DNA of 51,084 bases from Akkermansiaceae bacterium (GCA_025457665.1 JALOTY010000067.1:1-51084), one strand, 5' to 3'. Numbered from the stretch's first letter, positions 16,208-26,057 are shown. The notes: a model not told the origin generated them from the sequence alone. Numbers and translations are program-made.

Positions 16208-19200
16208 TCAGTGGGTGGCCGGCGCATTGAGCGCCAGAGCCTTTGCGGCTGCCTTTTTTCCGAATAGGCGGAACACGGCAGGAGTAACCGCGAAGTCGAG
16301 AAAGGTGGAACTGATGAGTCCACCGACGATGCAGATGGCGACGGGGCTCAGGATTTCCTTTCCGGGTTCGCCCATGGCGATAACAAAGGGAATCAGCGCG
16401 ATTCCCGCCGAAAGCGCCGTCATCGTGACGGGGACAAAGCGTTCAAGGGTGCCCCGCTCGATCATGGCGTAAGTGAAGCCCTCGCCCTCATGTTTCATGA
16501 GGTGGAGGTAGTGGGAAATCATCATGATGCCATTGCGCGCGGCGACGCCTCCGACGGCGATGAAGCCGACCAAGGTGGCGATGCTGATGTTTCCGACCAG
16601 GATGTAGGTGAGCGCGAGGCTTCCCATGAGTGCAAGAGGCAGGTTGATCAGCACCTGGAGCGCGAGAATCAGGCTACGGAAGTAGGACCAGAGCAGTAGG
16701 ACAATGACGACCATCACGCCTGCAAAGAGGATGGCGATCCTTCTGGTTGCCGCTTGCTGCGCCTGGAAGTCACCCTCGTAGCTGATGAAGTAACCCTCGG
16801 GCAAGCTGACTTGTGCTTTCACTTTTTCTTGAAGCTTGAGGACAAGCGCGCCTGCATCGCGCTCGCTGGGCTTGATGGCAACCACGTAGCGGCGCTGGGT
16901 GTTCTCACGGAACACTGAGCTCGGGCCAGCGGCTTCGCGTACGTCGGCGACGAGTTGCAACGGGATGTGATCGCCGGTTTTGGTATGGATCGGCAGCTCG
17001 CGGATGGTTTCGGCATCCATGCGGCGGTCTTCCGGCAGGCGGATGGCGAGGTCGATGGTGCGTTGGCTTTCGCGGAGTTGGGCGACAATGGTGCCACCCA
17101 GCAATGTGGACAGCTCCGCGTTCAATTCGCCGGGGGAAACGCCATGGGCAAGGGCGCGTTCACGGTCAATCTCAATGCGCAGTTGGGGAATCTGCGCCTG
17201 CATGTCGAGCTTGGCATCCTCCAGGCCGGGAATGGACTGGGCGACATCGCGGACTTTCTCACCGAGCGAAGTGATGGTTTGCAGGTCGGTTCCGAAAATC
17301 TTTACGGCTACAGGCGAACTAACACCACTGAGAAGGTGGCTGATCTTGTGGGACAGAGGGCCGGAAACGACGCTGAATGTGCCGGGGACGTTTCGGATGC
17401 GTTCACGAACGTCATCCAACACAACCTTCATCGGTCTGCCTTTCCCATCTTTTTTGAAATCAATGTCGAATTCCACGTTGTTCACCGGCACGACGTGGTC
17501 GCTGCGTTCGGCGCGCCCGATTCGGCGTCCGATGTGGTTCACTTCTGGTATCTGCCGGATCTGCTCTTCCACGGCAGCGGCGAGTGTTTCCATTTCGCGC
17601 AAGGATGTTCCGGGAGCCGCGCCTGTGGTTACCACGGCGGTTTCCTCATGGAAGGCTGGGAGGAAATCCTTGCTCATTTTCGGATAGAGCATGAGTGCTG
17701 CAGCCAAGACGACGGATACGGCTGCGATGATGGTCGCAGGTTGCCGCAGGCTTAAACGGAGAATGGTGGACCTGAGCAACCATTTCAGAAAACGAACGAG
17801 GCGCCCGTCATTGTGACCGTGGCCGGCATCCGCAGGCTTTACCTTGAGGAGCAGCGAGCAGAGCACCGGAATTGCCGTGAGGGAAACCACGAATGAGGCG
17901 ATCATGCTGATGATCGTGGCGATGGCGATGGGTGCAAAGAGTTTGCCTTCTACGCCGGAGAGTCCGAGCAAAGGTAGAAACACGAGCACGATGAGAATGG
18001 TCGCGTAGAGAATGGAGTTCCGCACTTCGCCGGATGCCAGTGCGATGAGATCCAGCTTCGGCAGGGGTTCTTTAAGCCGGGCGTTTTCACGCAAGCGGCG
18101 GAAGACGTTTTCCACGTCCACGATGGCATCGTCCACGACCATGCCGATGGCCACGGCCAGACCGCCTAGCGTCATGCTGTTCACACTGAGATCCATCGAG
18201 CGGAAGGTGAGCAGTGTGACCGCGAAGCTCAGCGGCATGGCCATCAGTGTGATGAAGGTGGTACGGAAACTCATCAGGAAAAGCAGCAACACCACGGTGA
18301 CCATCACAGCACCTTCGATGATGGCCTTTTTCAAGTTGCCGATGGCCGCATCGATGAAATCGCGCTGGCGGAAAAGAACGGTGGCTTCCACTCCTTTGGG
18401 GAGGGCAGGCTGGAGGTCTGCGATGGCCGCTTCGATCCGTTCGGTGAGGTCAATGGTGTCGAATCCGGGGGACTTCACCACGCTCATAATAACACCCGGG
18501 CTGCCGTTGACGGCGGCTTCCCCGCGTTTGGGTTCGGTACCCCATGCTACGGTTGCGACATCGGAAATGGCGACAGGGCGTCCGCCGGATTTCTTGATGA
18601 TGGTGCGGGCAATATCATCGAGTTCAACGCTCATGGCGAGGTTGCGAACCATGATTTCCTGAGGGCCGCTATCGATGAAACCCCCGGTGGTGTTGGTGGC
18701 TGCCTCACTCACGGCCTGCTCCAACTCCTCGATGGTCACGCCATTGGCCTGCATGCGCCAGGGGTCGGGTTGGCGGTCTTGCCGTCCACGCTTTTCACAC
18801 CGATAAGCAACACCTCGCCCATAAGCGAAGCAACCGGTGTCATGTAGGGCTGGGTGCCTTCGGGCAAGGATTCGCGCGCGACTTGCAGACGCTCTTGGAC
18901 AAACTGTCTTGCCTGATAGATGTCGGTGCCCCACTCGAACTCGACGAACACGAGGGAAAGTGCGATGTCCGAGGTGGAGCGCATCCGGGTAAGTCCATTG
19001 ACACCCATCAGGGCGTATTCAATGGGTTGGGTGACCAAGGCCTCGACTTCTTCGGGTGCTAGACCGGGAACTTCCGTCAGGACCGTGACGGTGGGTTTGG
19101 TGAGATCCGGCAATACCTCCACAGGTAGCTCGCTTCCGGTTTTCAGTCCGAGAGCGAGAATGAGGAAAGCAAGACAGAGAATAATGGTGCGGTTACGCAG

Positions 19201-19227
19201 CGACCAGCGGATAAGAAAGTTTAACAT
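16208..19227 (-). pseudogene. czcA: czcA homologue with an internal deletion and frameshift
   Basis: HME-RND pump gene in two frames. The first frame, from ATG 19227, gives a normal N-terminus (MLNFLIRWSLRNRTIILC...) for about 155 residues up to VDGKTANP, then shifts and stops at 18736. The second frame resumes at RMQANGVTIEELEQAVSEA and runs to 16208 with the TM4 relay (IGMVVDDAIVDVENV) and a normal end. Between them CzcA/CusA proteins carry about 40 residues that include an LRTLADW motif; these are missing at about 18760-18772. So this is a deletion of non-triplet length, not a single-base error. As written no full-length pump is made. It lies between czcB (4 bases away) and His-rich copy 2. 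An assembly artefact is possible. Confidence 0.85.
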
Positions 19228-19231
19228 GGCA

Positions 19232-20308
19232 TCAGGAAAGTTCGGTGGTTTCGTCCGTATTTTTGCGCCGGCGCATCGAGACGAAGACAAGCATCAGCGC
19301 GAGAATGCCGGTGCTGACCATTAACAGAATTTCACGGGTGGAGATTCCCCCCTCGGTATGAGCTTGGTCATCCCCCCCGCCCGCTTTCGCTGCTGCGGCT
19401 TTTTGTTCGGGAGTCATTTCCGAGCCATCCTCGTTGTGATCGTGACCGTGGGCGGCATCCATCGCTTCCTTGAGCACGTTCACGCGGTCGAAGGCATTCG
19501 GGATGGTCATGTGTTTGACATAGACATGGCGGCTGGATGGGCTGCCCTGAATGGCTTCGCGTGGCACGCTGAGCACGCCTTCTCGTTTTTCCATGATGAT
19601 GGTGCATTCGGCATTCATCCCGCGGCGAAGTTGGTTGTCCGGGTTCTCGACGGTGAAAACCACTCCAGCGGTATTCAGATCGACCTCGTCCTCATCCGAA
19701 CGTGTCGAGAGATTTTGACCGAGCGCACAAGCAGGATCGGGGCAAGGACAAGCCGCGTGTTTCAGCAGGGTGGCGTTGTATTCCTTGTCCGGGCGGATGG
19801 GAAACCTTACTCTTGCCTGGGTACCTTGTTTGATTTTTCCGGCAGTGGCCTGCGGCATCGTGGCGATCAGATAGATCGTGCTGAGGTCGGCGATTTCCGC
19901 GAGTGAATCCGATGCCTCGACGGGTGCGCCTAGAGACGTGTTGACTGAGATAACTGTGCCGCTCGCGGGTGCCGTCAGCCAGATGGACGGTGGCGGTTCG
20001 CCGGGTTGACGACTTTCCAAGAGGACGAGTTTCTCGCCCTTTTCGACAAAGGCACCGATCTTGAGTTTGGTTTCGACCACACGTCCGGGAATGCGGCTGC
20101 TGAGGATAGAGCGGTTCTCGGGAATCGCTTCCGTGCGGCCGAGCGCGAAGGTAGTAAGCTCGAAGTCTGCTTCCTCGACCACAGCGGTACGTATACCAAG
20201 ATTCTTGACGCCTTGTTCGGTGAGAATGACTGGCTCGGTTGCGGGAGCGGCTGAAAAGACAAGTTGGGGCAGCAAGGCTGCGATGAGTGTCACAATGATT
20301 GGTTTCAT
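19232..20308 (-). CDS. czcB: CzcB-type periplasmic adaptor with an added C-terminal membrane helix
   Basis: 358 residues from ATG 20308, which gives a clear signal peptide (MKPIIVTLIAALLPQLVFSA). The order of segments is that of CzcB/CusB adaptors: an N-terminal beta domain, lipoyl halves (RIPGRVVETKLKIGAFVEKG and APASGTVISVNTSLGAPV) and a barrel (VFTVENPDNQLRRGMNAEC). The helical hairpin is very short. Unusual points are a Cys-rich insert (ACPCPDPACA), a His-rich stretch (AHGHDHNEDG) and a C-terminal helix (REILLMVSTGILALMLVFVS) that anchors it in the inner membrane. It sits 13 bases after czcC and 4 bases before czcA. Confidence 0.85.
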   Translation of the reverse strand: MKPIIVTLIAALLPQLVFSAAPATEPVILTEQGVKNLGIRTAVVEEADFELTTFALGRTEAIPENRSILSSRIPGRVVETKLKIGAFVEKGEKLVLLESRQPGEPPPSIWLTAPASGTVISVNTSLGAPVEASDSLAEIADLSTIYLIATMPQATAGKIKQGTQARVRFPIRPDKEYNATLLKHAACPCPDPACALGQNLSTRSDEDEVDLNTAGVVFTVENPDNQLRRGMNAECTIIMEKREGVLSVPREAIQGSPSSRHVYVKHMTIPNAFDRVNVLKEAMDAAHGHDHNEDGSEMTPEQKAAAAKAGGGDDQAHTEGGISTREILLMVSTGILALMLVFVSMRRRKNTDETTELS

Positions 20309-20321
20309 GGATGATAAATGT

Positions 20322-21539
20322 TCATGGATTGCCGAGAGCGGTTTGGTAGCGGACGCGGGCGAGGTGGAATTCGAGCAGGGCATCGAGCCGCGATGCGGCG
20401 AGTTCGAGATGCTGTTCGCGGGCACGGAGAACGGTGATCAGGTCGCCCTGACCCTTGCGCCAGGCATCCTCGGTGAGTGTGGTCTGGGCCTTGGACTGGG
20501 GCAGGAGTTCATCGCCGATTTCCACAGCGAGTTCCGCCCATTCGAGCATTTCGGAGCGGGCAGCTTCGGCTTCTAACAGAATTCCTTGGCGCAAAGCAAA
20601 GGCCTCCTTGCGGCGGCGCGCGGCGCGGGCTTCGGCGGCTTCGATGTTGCCATCGTTTTTATCCCAGAAGGGCAGCGGCACGCTGAAACGGACGCCGATG
20701 ATGGCTTCCTTGTCCGCAGGCTCCGGAGCATCGGTGAAACGTTCCGCACCGACAAAGACTCCGGCGGTGAGGTCGCCATAGCGGCGGGCATGCTCGATGG
20801 CGGCCTGCTGTTCAGCGGCGATGACGGCGAGGCGGGCGATTTCCTCGGCGGGGCGTTGCGAGGCGTCGCTGCCATCGGGAACATCGAGCGCAGGAAGCCC
20901 TCCGGAGACGTGCAGCAACTCACCGGTTGCCATGCCGAGGAGAGGCTTGAGTTCGCCGATGGCCTGTTGTTCCTCAGCCGCAAGCTGGCGGCGGCGGGCG
21001 ATGAGACGGGCGCTTTCGATTTTCGCCTGACCGGCGTCGAGCGGTGAGGCCTCGCCTTTTTTCGCGCTGGCATCGATGAATTCCGCAAGTTCGGAGGAGA
21101 GGGCGGACTGTTCATCGAGCAATGCCGCCCGGGCCCGAATGGCAAGCACACGAACGAGGGCCGCGCGGGCATCGCCGATGAGGGTGTTCTCGACCTCGCG
21201 GACCTCGTTTTCGGCGGCTTGAACCAGGGTCGTGCCAAGCTGTTTCTCCAAGACGAGACGCCGGGTCACGGGAAAGCGCTGGCTCAGACTGATTTCGACT
21301 CCCTTTTCGGTGAATCGATCGTTGTGACGGAGTTCGACATCGAAGTCCGGGTTTTCCAGGCGGCCGCTCTGTTTCATTTGGCCGACGGCTTCATCGATGG
21401 TGAGTCTCGCCGCGGCGAGAGTGGGATTGCCGGCGCGGACACGGTCGCCCACGCTATCGAGCGTGACGACCACGCCGGGCTCGGCAAGGGCGGGTAGGAT
21501 GCTGCAACCTAACAGAATGAGGAATGGTGGAATTTTCAT
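20322..21539 (-). CDS. czcC: CzcC-type outer-membrane factor
   Basis: 405 residues from ATG 21539 (signal peptide MKIPPFLILLGCSILPALA; other starts upstream lack one). It has two alpha-helical OEP repeats with the usual NPTLAAAR near the N-terminus, SGRLENPDFDVELRH, and WRKGQGDLITVLRAREQHLE near the C-terminus, which are typical of CzcC/CusC-like factors. Composition is higher in GC than czcB and czcA next to it, and it carries two CTGTTAG heptamers, which the downstream genes lack; so it may be the resident gene at the edge of an imported block. Confidence 0.88.
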   Translation of the reverse strand: MKIPPFLILLGCSILPALAEPGVVVTLDSVGDRVRAGNPTLAAARLTIDEAVGQMKQSGRLENPDFDVELRHNDRFTEKGVEISLSQRFPVTRRLVLEKQLGTTLVQAAENEVREVENTLIGDARAALVRVLAIRARAALLDEQSALSSELAEFIDASAKKGEASPLDAGQAKIESARLIARRRQLAAEEQQAIGELKPLLGMATGELLHVSGGLPALDVPDGSDASQRPAEEIARLAVIAAEQQAAIEHARRYGDLTAGVFVGAERFTDAPEPADKEAIIGVRFSVPLPFWDKNDGNIEAAEARAARRRKEAFALRQGILLEAEAARSEMLEWAELAVEIGDELLPQSKAQTTLTEDAWRKGQGDLITVLRAREQHLELAASRLDALLEFHLARVRYQTALGNP

Positions 21540-21557
21540 GGTGATTCGAGCTTGGGT

Positions 21558-21603
21558 CCCGGGCGCGAAAATCCCGGGAAAAGGGGAGGGAGGAGATCCC
21601 TCC
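21558..21603 (-). promoter_or_regulatory. Hairpins in the leader between the Cys/His-rich gene and czcC
   Basis: GGAGGGA at 21585-21591 pairs with TCCCTCC at 21597-21603 over a 5-base loop, and two CCCGGG blocks follow at 21558-21563 and 21573-21578. They lie in the 136-base gap upstream of czcC. A short T-run between the hairpins on the minus strand would suit an attenuator, but the stems are short. Confidence 0.3.
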
Positions 21604-21675
21604 GTGGTCAGTGACACCGCGAAGCAAAGCGCCATCCGATGAATCCGGAGGCGGGCACGCGGGAATCAACCCAGC

Positions 21676-22065
21676 TCAAACCAAGGGCGGCTCGTCTTCC
21701 GCAAGAAAGGGCGGATCCGGAACATCGTCATGCTCGATCAGGAAAGCCAACCGCGAAACACATGAGGAAGCGGGGCTTTCCAGGGGAGGAAGCTCGAAAA
21801 CAGCGAGAGGTCCGGCTTGAAAATGAAGGCAGCAGGGCCCGCGATGATGGTGGTGGTGATCTTCCGGATGATCCGGAGAATCCCCGTGGCGGTCCGGGCA
21901 GTGCGTGTCGGTGCAGGGTTCGACATCGCCATGCTCGTGCGACACGCAACAGGCTTCAACATGCTCTTCGCAGGCTTTCACCACGACCCGCGATGCTGGC
22001 ATGACGCCACCGAGCAGGCCCAGGAAAAGGCATGCGAGGAGGCTGCGGATGACCAGCGTGGGCAC
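21676..22065 (-). CDS. Small Cys/His-rich secreted protein heading the czc operon
   Basis: 129 residues from a GTG at 22065. That start places the basic-hydrophobic signal peptide (VIRSLLACLFLGLLGG) at the N-terminus; in-frame upstream sequence has no membrane or signal character. The mature part has paired cysteines (EACCVSHEHGD, then CTDTHC) and a His run (DHPEDHHHHH, then GPCCLHF) before a Pro/acidic tail. These are probable metal ligands. It is 136 bases upstream of czcC and has the same build as the protein at 12222-12578. No named family is recognised. Confidence 0.65.
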   Translation of the reverse strand: MPTLVIRSLLACLFLGLLGGVMPASRVVVKACEEHVEACCVSHEHGDVEPCTDTHCPDRHGDSPDHPEDHHHHHRGPCCLHFQAGPLAVFELPPLESPASSCVSRLAFLIEHDDVPDPPFLAEDEPPLV

Positions 22066-22071
22066 ATGGCA

Positions 22072-22100
22072 CTTCAAGAACGGATCTCGTTGGCTGTCAA
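22072..22100 (-). promoter_or_regulatory. Possible promoter for the Cys/His-rich gene and czc operon
   Basis: On the minus strand TTGACA (22095-22100) is followed by 17 bases and TTGAAG (22072-22077), then the GTG start at 22065. The -35 is perfect but the -10 is poor and lies very close to the start, so a metal-regulator-dependent promoter or another start site is possible. Confidence 0.25.
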
Positions 22101-22154
22101 GCGAACAGTCCGAACCTGCTGAAAGCCAAAGCCTTCGAACCCCGTAGCGCAGGC

Positions 22155-23678
22155 ATGCTCCGGGCCGCCCTTTTCCTCGCAGGACTTCTATGCCTTTTGC
22201 CGATGCCCGGGCGGGCGGAGGGCGAGGTGGTGAACTATGAGAGCTTCGGCGCGAAGGGCGATGGCGTGACCGATGACCTCCCGGCAATCGTCAAAGCCCA
22301 TGCCCACGCCAACGAAAAAGGCCTGCCCGTGCGCAGCAAGCCGGGGGCCATCTATCACCTCGGCACACGCGCTCTGACGGCGGTGATTTGCACGGATACC
22401 GACTGGGGCACCTCGCGATTCATCATCGATGACAGCAAGGGCGTGGAAAATTCCGGCAAGGCGATCTTCGAAGTGAGGTCCAAGCTGCCATGGATTCCCC
22501 TGAAGATCGACAAACTCCGCCGCGGCCAGGAATCCGTGCCGGTGAAACTGGAAAGGGAATGTCTGGTCTATGTGGAGAACAAAGACCGCCGCCTCTTCAT
22601 CCGCCGTGGCCTGAATCAAAACTCCGGCTCTCCGCAAAAGGAGGTATTTCTGTTAGATCGCGATGGACGGATCGAAGGTGCGATCGAGTGGGACTACGAG
22701 AGGATCACCACCCTGAACGCGATGCCTCTGGATGACAGCACCCTGCATCTGCGCGGCGGGATATTCACCCACATCGCCAATCGTGCCGATCCGGCAAAGG
22801 AATACGGCTACTGGGCGCGGAACATCGTCATCCGGCGATCCCGCACGGTGGTGGACGGGGTGACGCAGAAGGTCACTGGCGAAGGGGCAACTGGATTGCC
22901 TTACGGGGGATTTCTCAGTGCGAACCGTTGCGCCCGGGTGATGTTCCGGAATTGTGTGATCGATGGCCGCAAAGTGTACATCAAGCCCTCCGGTGCCGCC
23001 GGCAAGCCGGTGCCGATGGGAACTTACGGCTATTCCGCCGGGTTGGTGGTGGATTTCCGGATGATCGGCTGCCGTATGGGAAATGACATCCACGACCGCA
23101 GCCGCTGGGGCATCGTGGCCACGAATTTCATGAAAAACATCCTGCTGGAAGACTGCACGCTGTCCCGCATGGATGTGCACCAGGGGGTTTCAGGGAACTA
23201 CGTCATCCGTCGTAGTACGATCGGCCATGCGGGGATCAATGCGATCGGCCGGGGGAATCTGATCGTTGAGGATTCCACCATCCACGCGCGGAACCTGGTG
23301 GCATTCCGCGGGGACTATGGCTCGACATGGGACGGCACGGTGACCATCCGCCGCTGCCGCTGGCTCCCGCCCGGCGCGGGGGATCCGGTACCGGTGATGT
23401 TCGGCATGGGAAACGATGGCAAACATGACTTTGGCTATCCCTGCTCCATGCCCTCGGAGATCCTCATCGATAGGCTTACGGTGGATGACTCCAAACTGAA
23501 GGGCGGCAAGGGATGCTTGATCTTCGATCGACCCCTGGCCGGAGGAGGAAAGGATTCGCCGTTTCCCTACCGCCCCACCCGGCGTGTGGAAATCCGCGGG
23601 CTCCAGACCTCGAGCGGATTGCCCCCGCGCCTGAGCAACGATGAGGCGCTGAATCGCATGGTGGAATGGGTGAAATAG
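22155..23678 (+). CDS. Secreted right-handed beta-helix protein (pectate-lyase-3 type)
   Basis: 507 residues. The signal peptide ends around residue 21 (PMPGRA). NYESFGAKGDGVTDDLPAIV is the typical opening of pectate lyase superfamily/GH28-like beta-helix proteins (the GAKGDG.tDD motif). The middle shows beta-helix rungs (VMFRNCVIDGRKV, ILLEDCTLSRMDVH, YVIRRSTIGHAGINAI, LIVEDSTIHA). It probably binds or cleaves a polysaccharide outside the cell or in the periplasm; no catalytic residues can be assigned from sequence alone. It is divergent from the metal region and convergent with tkt. Confidence 0.85.
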   Translation: MLRAALFLAGLLCLLPMPGRAEGEVVNYESFGAKGDGVTDDLPAIVKAHAHANEKGLPVRSKPGAIYHLGTRALTAVICTDTDWGTSRFIIDDSKGVENSGKAIFEVRSKLPWIPLKIDKLRRGQESVPVKLERECLVYVENKDRRLFIRRGLNQNSGSPQKEVFLLDRDGRIEGAIEWDYERITTLNAMPLDDSTLHLRGGIFTHIANRADPAKEYGYWARNIVIRRSRTVVDGVTQKVTGEGATGLPYGGFLSANRCARVMFRNCVIDGRKVYIKPSGAAGKPVPMGTYGYSAGLVVDFRMIGCRMGNDIHDRSRWGIVATNFMKNILLEDCTLSRMDVHQGVSGNYVIRRSTIGHAGINAIGRGNLIVEDSTIHARNLVAFRGDYGSTWDGTVTIRRCRWLPPGAGDPVPVMFGMGNDGKHDFGYPCSMPSEILIDRLTVDDSKLKGGKGCLIFDRPLAGGGKDSPFPYRPTRRVEIRGLQTSSGLPPRLSNDEALNRMVEWVK

Positions 23679-23697
23679 ATCCATCTCCCTTTCTAAC

Positions 23698-23732
23698 AAA
23701 AAGCCCCCGGCTGCACGATGGCAGGCGGGGGC
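23698..23732 (-). terminator. Intrinsic terminator of tkt
   Basis: On the minus strand GCCCCCGCCTGC (23721-23732) pairs with GCAGCCGGGGGC (23703-23714), 12 bp with one mismatch, followed by TTTTT (23698-23702). It lies 25 bases after the tkt stop. The stem may also serve the convergent beta-helix gene. Confidence 0.8.
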
Positions 23733-23756
23733 GGGAGATAATCTAACAGAAAGGCA

Positions 23757-25736
23757 TCAGCCCTTGGCGGCGGCGACCACGGACTCGGTGGTGATGCCGA
23801 GTTCCTTGAAGACCGTGCCACCGGGGGCGCTGAGACCGAAGCGGTCGATACCGACGACGCGGCCCTCGCTGCCGATGTATTTCCACCAGAGTCCGGTGAC
23901 CCCGGCCTCGATGGCGACGCGGCGGGTGCAGGACTTCGGCAGCACGGCATCGCGGTAGGCGGCGTCCTGGCGGTCGAAGCGCTCGAAGCAAGGCATGGAA
24001 ACCACGCGCACGCCATCGCCGAGTTCTTCCGCAGCCTTGATGCAGTATTGCAGCTCGGAACCGCTGGCCATGAGGATGGTGGTGAGTTCGCCCTTTTCCT
24101 TGCGGGCGATGTAGCCACCGCGGCGGACGCCTTCGCGGCGCTCGGAAACGGAAAGTTCGTTCATGAGCGGCACGGCCTGGCGGGTGAGGATGAGGGCCGT
24201 GGGACCATCGGCACGCAGCAGGGCGACCGCGAAGGCACCGGCGGTTTCCTCGGCATCGGCCGGGCGGACGACATCGAGGTTCGGAATCACGCGGAGGCCG
24301 CTGACGGTTTCCACCGGCTGGTGGGTGGGGCCGTCTTCACCGACACCGACCGAGTCGTGGGTGAAGATGTAGGTCACGGGCAGTTTCGCGAGAGCGGCGA
24401 GGCGGATGGCCGGGCGCAGGTAGTCGGCGAAGACCAGGAAAGTCGCGCCGGAGCAGCGGAAGAGGCCGTCGTAGGCGATGCCATTGCAGATCGCGCCCAT
24501 GGCGTGCTCGCGGATGCCGAACCAGATGTTGCGACCGGTGGGGTTCTCGGCGCTGTAATCGCCTTCGCCCTTCATGTAATTTTTCGTCGATCCGTAGAGG
24601 TCGGCCGATCCGGTGATGAAGTGCGGGACTTCCTTGGCGATGGACTGGATCACGACCCCACCGGCACCGCGGGTGGCGTCCTTGTAGTCCTCGGCAAAGG
24701 CCGGGATGCGGTCGGAGAGGTCGCTCGGGATGCTGCCTTGTACACCGGCCTGAAGCTCGGCTGCCAGCTCCGGATTGGCCTGGCTCCACGCTTCGTAGGT
24801 GCTCTGCCAGGCGAGGAACTCGCGCTTGTTCGACTCACCCAGCTCGGCGAAATGCGCGCGGACTTCCGGGGATACATAGAAATGCTCCCCAGGCAGGCCG
24901 AGGCCTTTGCGGGCTTCATCGGCAAACTTCGCGCCACCTTCTCCGTGACCGGCAGCGGTCCCGGCGACTTGCGGGATGCCTTTGCCGATGAGCGTCTTGG
25001 CGATGATCACCTTCGGGCGACCGTTGTCGTTGGCCTTGGCATCGGCGATGGCCTTGGCGACGGCGGCGAGGTCGTGGCCATCGATGGTCACGGCGTCCCA
25101 ACCCTGCGAGGCAAAATACTGCTCGGCATTTTCGCTCTGCGTCTTCACCGCCATGGCGTCGAGGGTGACGTCGTTCGAGTCGTAGATCAGGATGAGGTTA
25201 TCGAGCTGGCAATGACCGGCAAAGGCGATCGCTTCCTTGGCCACGCCTTCCTGGAGGCAGCCATCACCGTGAAGGGCGAAGACATGGTGATCGAAAATCG
25301 CGTGCTCCGCGGTGTTGAAACGGGCGGCGGCGCGTTTGCCGGAGAGGGCGTAGCCCACGGCATTGCCGATGCCCTGACCGAGCGGGCCGGTGGTGGCTTC
25401 CACGCCCACGGTATCGCCAAATTCCGGGTGCCCCGGGGTCTCGGAGCCGAGTTGGCGGAAGTTTTTCACCTCATCGAGCGAGAGGTGGTAACCGGCCATG
25501 TGCAGCCAGCTGTAGAGGAACATCGATCCATGGCCGCCGGAGAGGACGAAACGGTCGCGGTTCAGCCATTTTGGGGCCTCGGCATGGTAGCGCAGACCGC
25601 CGCCGCCGTAGAGCACCGCCCCGATTTCGGCGCAGCCGAGAGGCAGGCCGAGGTGGCCGGAGGAACAGGCGTGGACGGCATCGATGGCAAGGCCCCGGGC
25701 TTGGGCAGCGGCTTCGGTGAGAATGGCGGTATTCAT
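23757..25736 (-). CDS. tkt: Transketolase
   Basis: 659 residues from ATG 25736, the usual length. The thiamine-diphosphate domain shows SSGHLGLPLG near the start, the LGQGIGNAVG loop and HGDGCLQEGV (the GDG...EG metal/cofactor motif). The pyrimidine domain has the conserved FGIREHAMGAICNG, and the C-terminal domain is complete. It transfers two-carbon ketol units between sugar phosphates in the pentose phosphate pathway, in the cytoplasm. It stands alone with its own terminator. The gap upstream (25737-26057) is shared with the divergent HipA-like gene. Confidence 0.96.
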   Translation of the reverse strand: MNTAILTEAAAQARGLAIDAVHACSSGHLGLPLGCAEIGAVLYGGGGLRYHAEAPKWLNRDRFVLSGGHGSMFLYSWLHMAGYHLSLDEVKNFRQLGSETPGHPEFGDTVGVEATTGPLGQGIGNAVGYALSGKRAAARFNTAEHAIFDHHVFALHGDGCLQEGVAKEAIAFAGHCQLDNLILIYDSNDVTLDAMAVKTQSENAEQYFASQGWDAVTIDGHDLAAVAKAIADAKANDNGRPKVIIAKTLIGKGIPQVAGTAAGHGEGGAKFADEARKGLGLPGEHFYVSPEVRAHFAELGESNKREFLAWQSTYEAWSQANPELAAELQAGVQGSIPSDLSDRIPAFAEDYKDATRGAGGVVIQSIAKEVPHFITGSADLYGSTKNYMKGEGDYSAENPTGRNIWFGIREHAMGAICNGIAYDGLFRCSGATFLVFADYLRPAIRLAALAKLPVTYIFTHDSVGVGEDGPTHQPVETVSGLRVIPNLDVVRPADAEETAGAFAVALLRADGPTALILTRQAVPLMNELSVSERREGVRRGGYIARKEKGELTTILMASGSELQYCIKAAEELGDGVRVVSMPCFERFDRQDAAYRDAVLPKSCTRRVAIEAGVTGLWWKYIGSEGRVVGIDRFGLSAPGGTVFKELGITTESVVAAAKG

Positions 25737-25922
25737 GGTCGATCTTCTTCGGAAAGGGGCCGCAAGGGTAGGGCCCGGCGAAGGGCTGGCAAGCCGCCAT
25801 TGGGACAGCATTTCAGGGGGGGAAATCCGGGCACTGAGGGCGATTTTGCCACCCGGGACGAGGTCGGTTCCGTGAGCAGGTCGATTATCGGCCGGGAATG
25901 CCTAGGGTCAAAAGGGCAAGAT

Positions 25923-26035
25923 AAAACCTATTCAAGAACCTAGTCGTTTGGATATTTAAGTGAGTCGCAAATGATTCACTATGAGGTAATTGTTGAACAT
26001 TTATCTAAAAATTCTCTATTCAAAAACCTATTCAA
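25923..26035. promoter_or_regulatory. AT-rich control region with direct and inverted repeats before the HipA-like gene
   Basis: AAAACCTATTCAA occurs at 25923-25935 and again at 26023-26035, 100 bp apart, and TATTCAA appears a third time at 26018-26024. Between them GTGAGTC (25960-25966) and GATTCAC (25973-25979) form an inverted repeat with one mismatch. The region is far more AT-rich than either flanking gene. This is the layout of an autoregulated promoter, and the gene product begins with a winged helix. The rest of the gap between tkt (25736) and 26058 shows nothing else recognisable. Confidence 0.5.
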
Positions 26036-26057
26036 ATGTCATTTTCGGGGCGTCGCC

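Noticed and set aside
18736..18934. A single-base sequencing error in czcA copy 2
   Set aside because: The two frames cannot be joined by one base: about 40 residues that family members have between the two parts are missing.
25737..25900. A TPP riboswitch upstream of transketolase
   Set aside because: The CUGAGA...ACCCUUUGAACCUGAU core of THI boxes is not present.
24048..25943. A 631-codon open frame on the plus strand
   Set aside because: It is antisense to transketolase, whose full set of motifs is on the minus strand.
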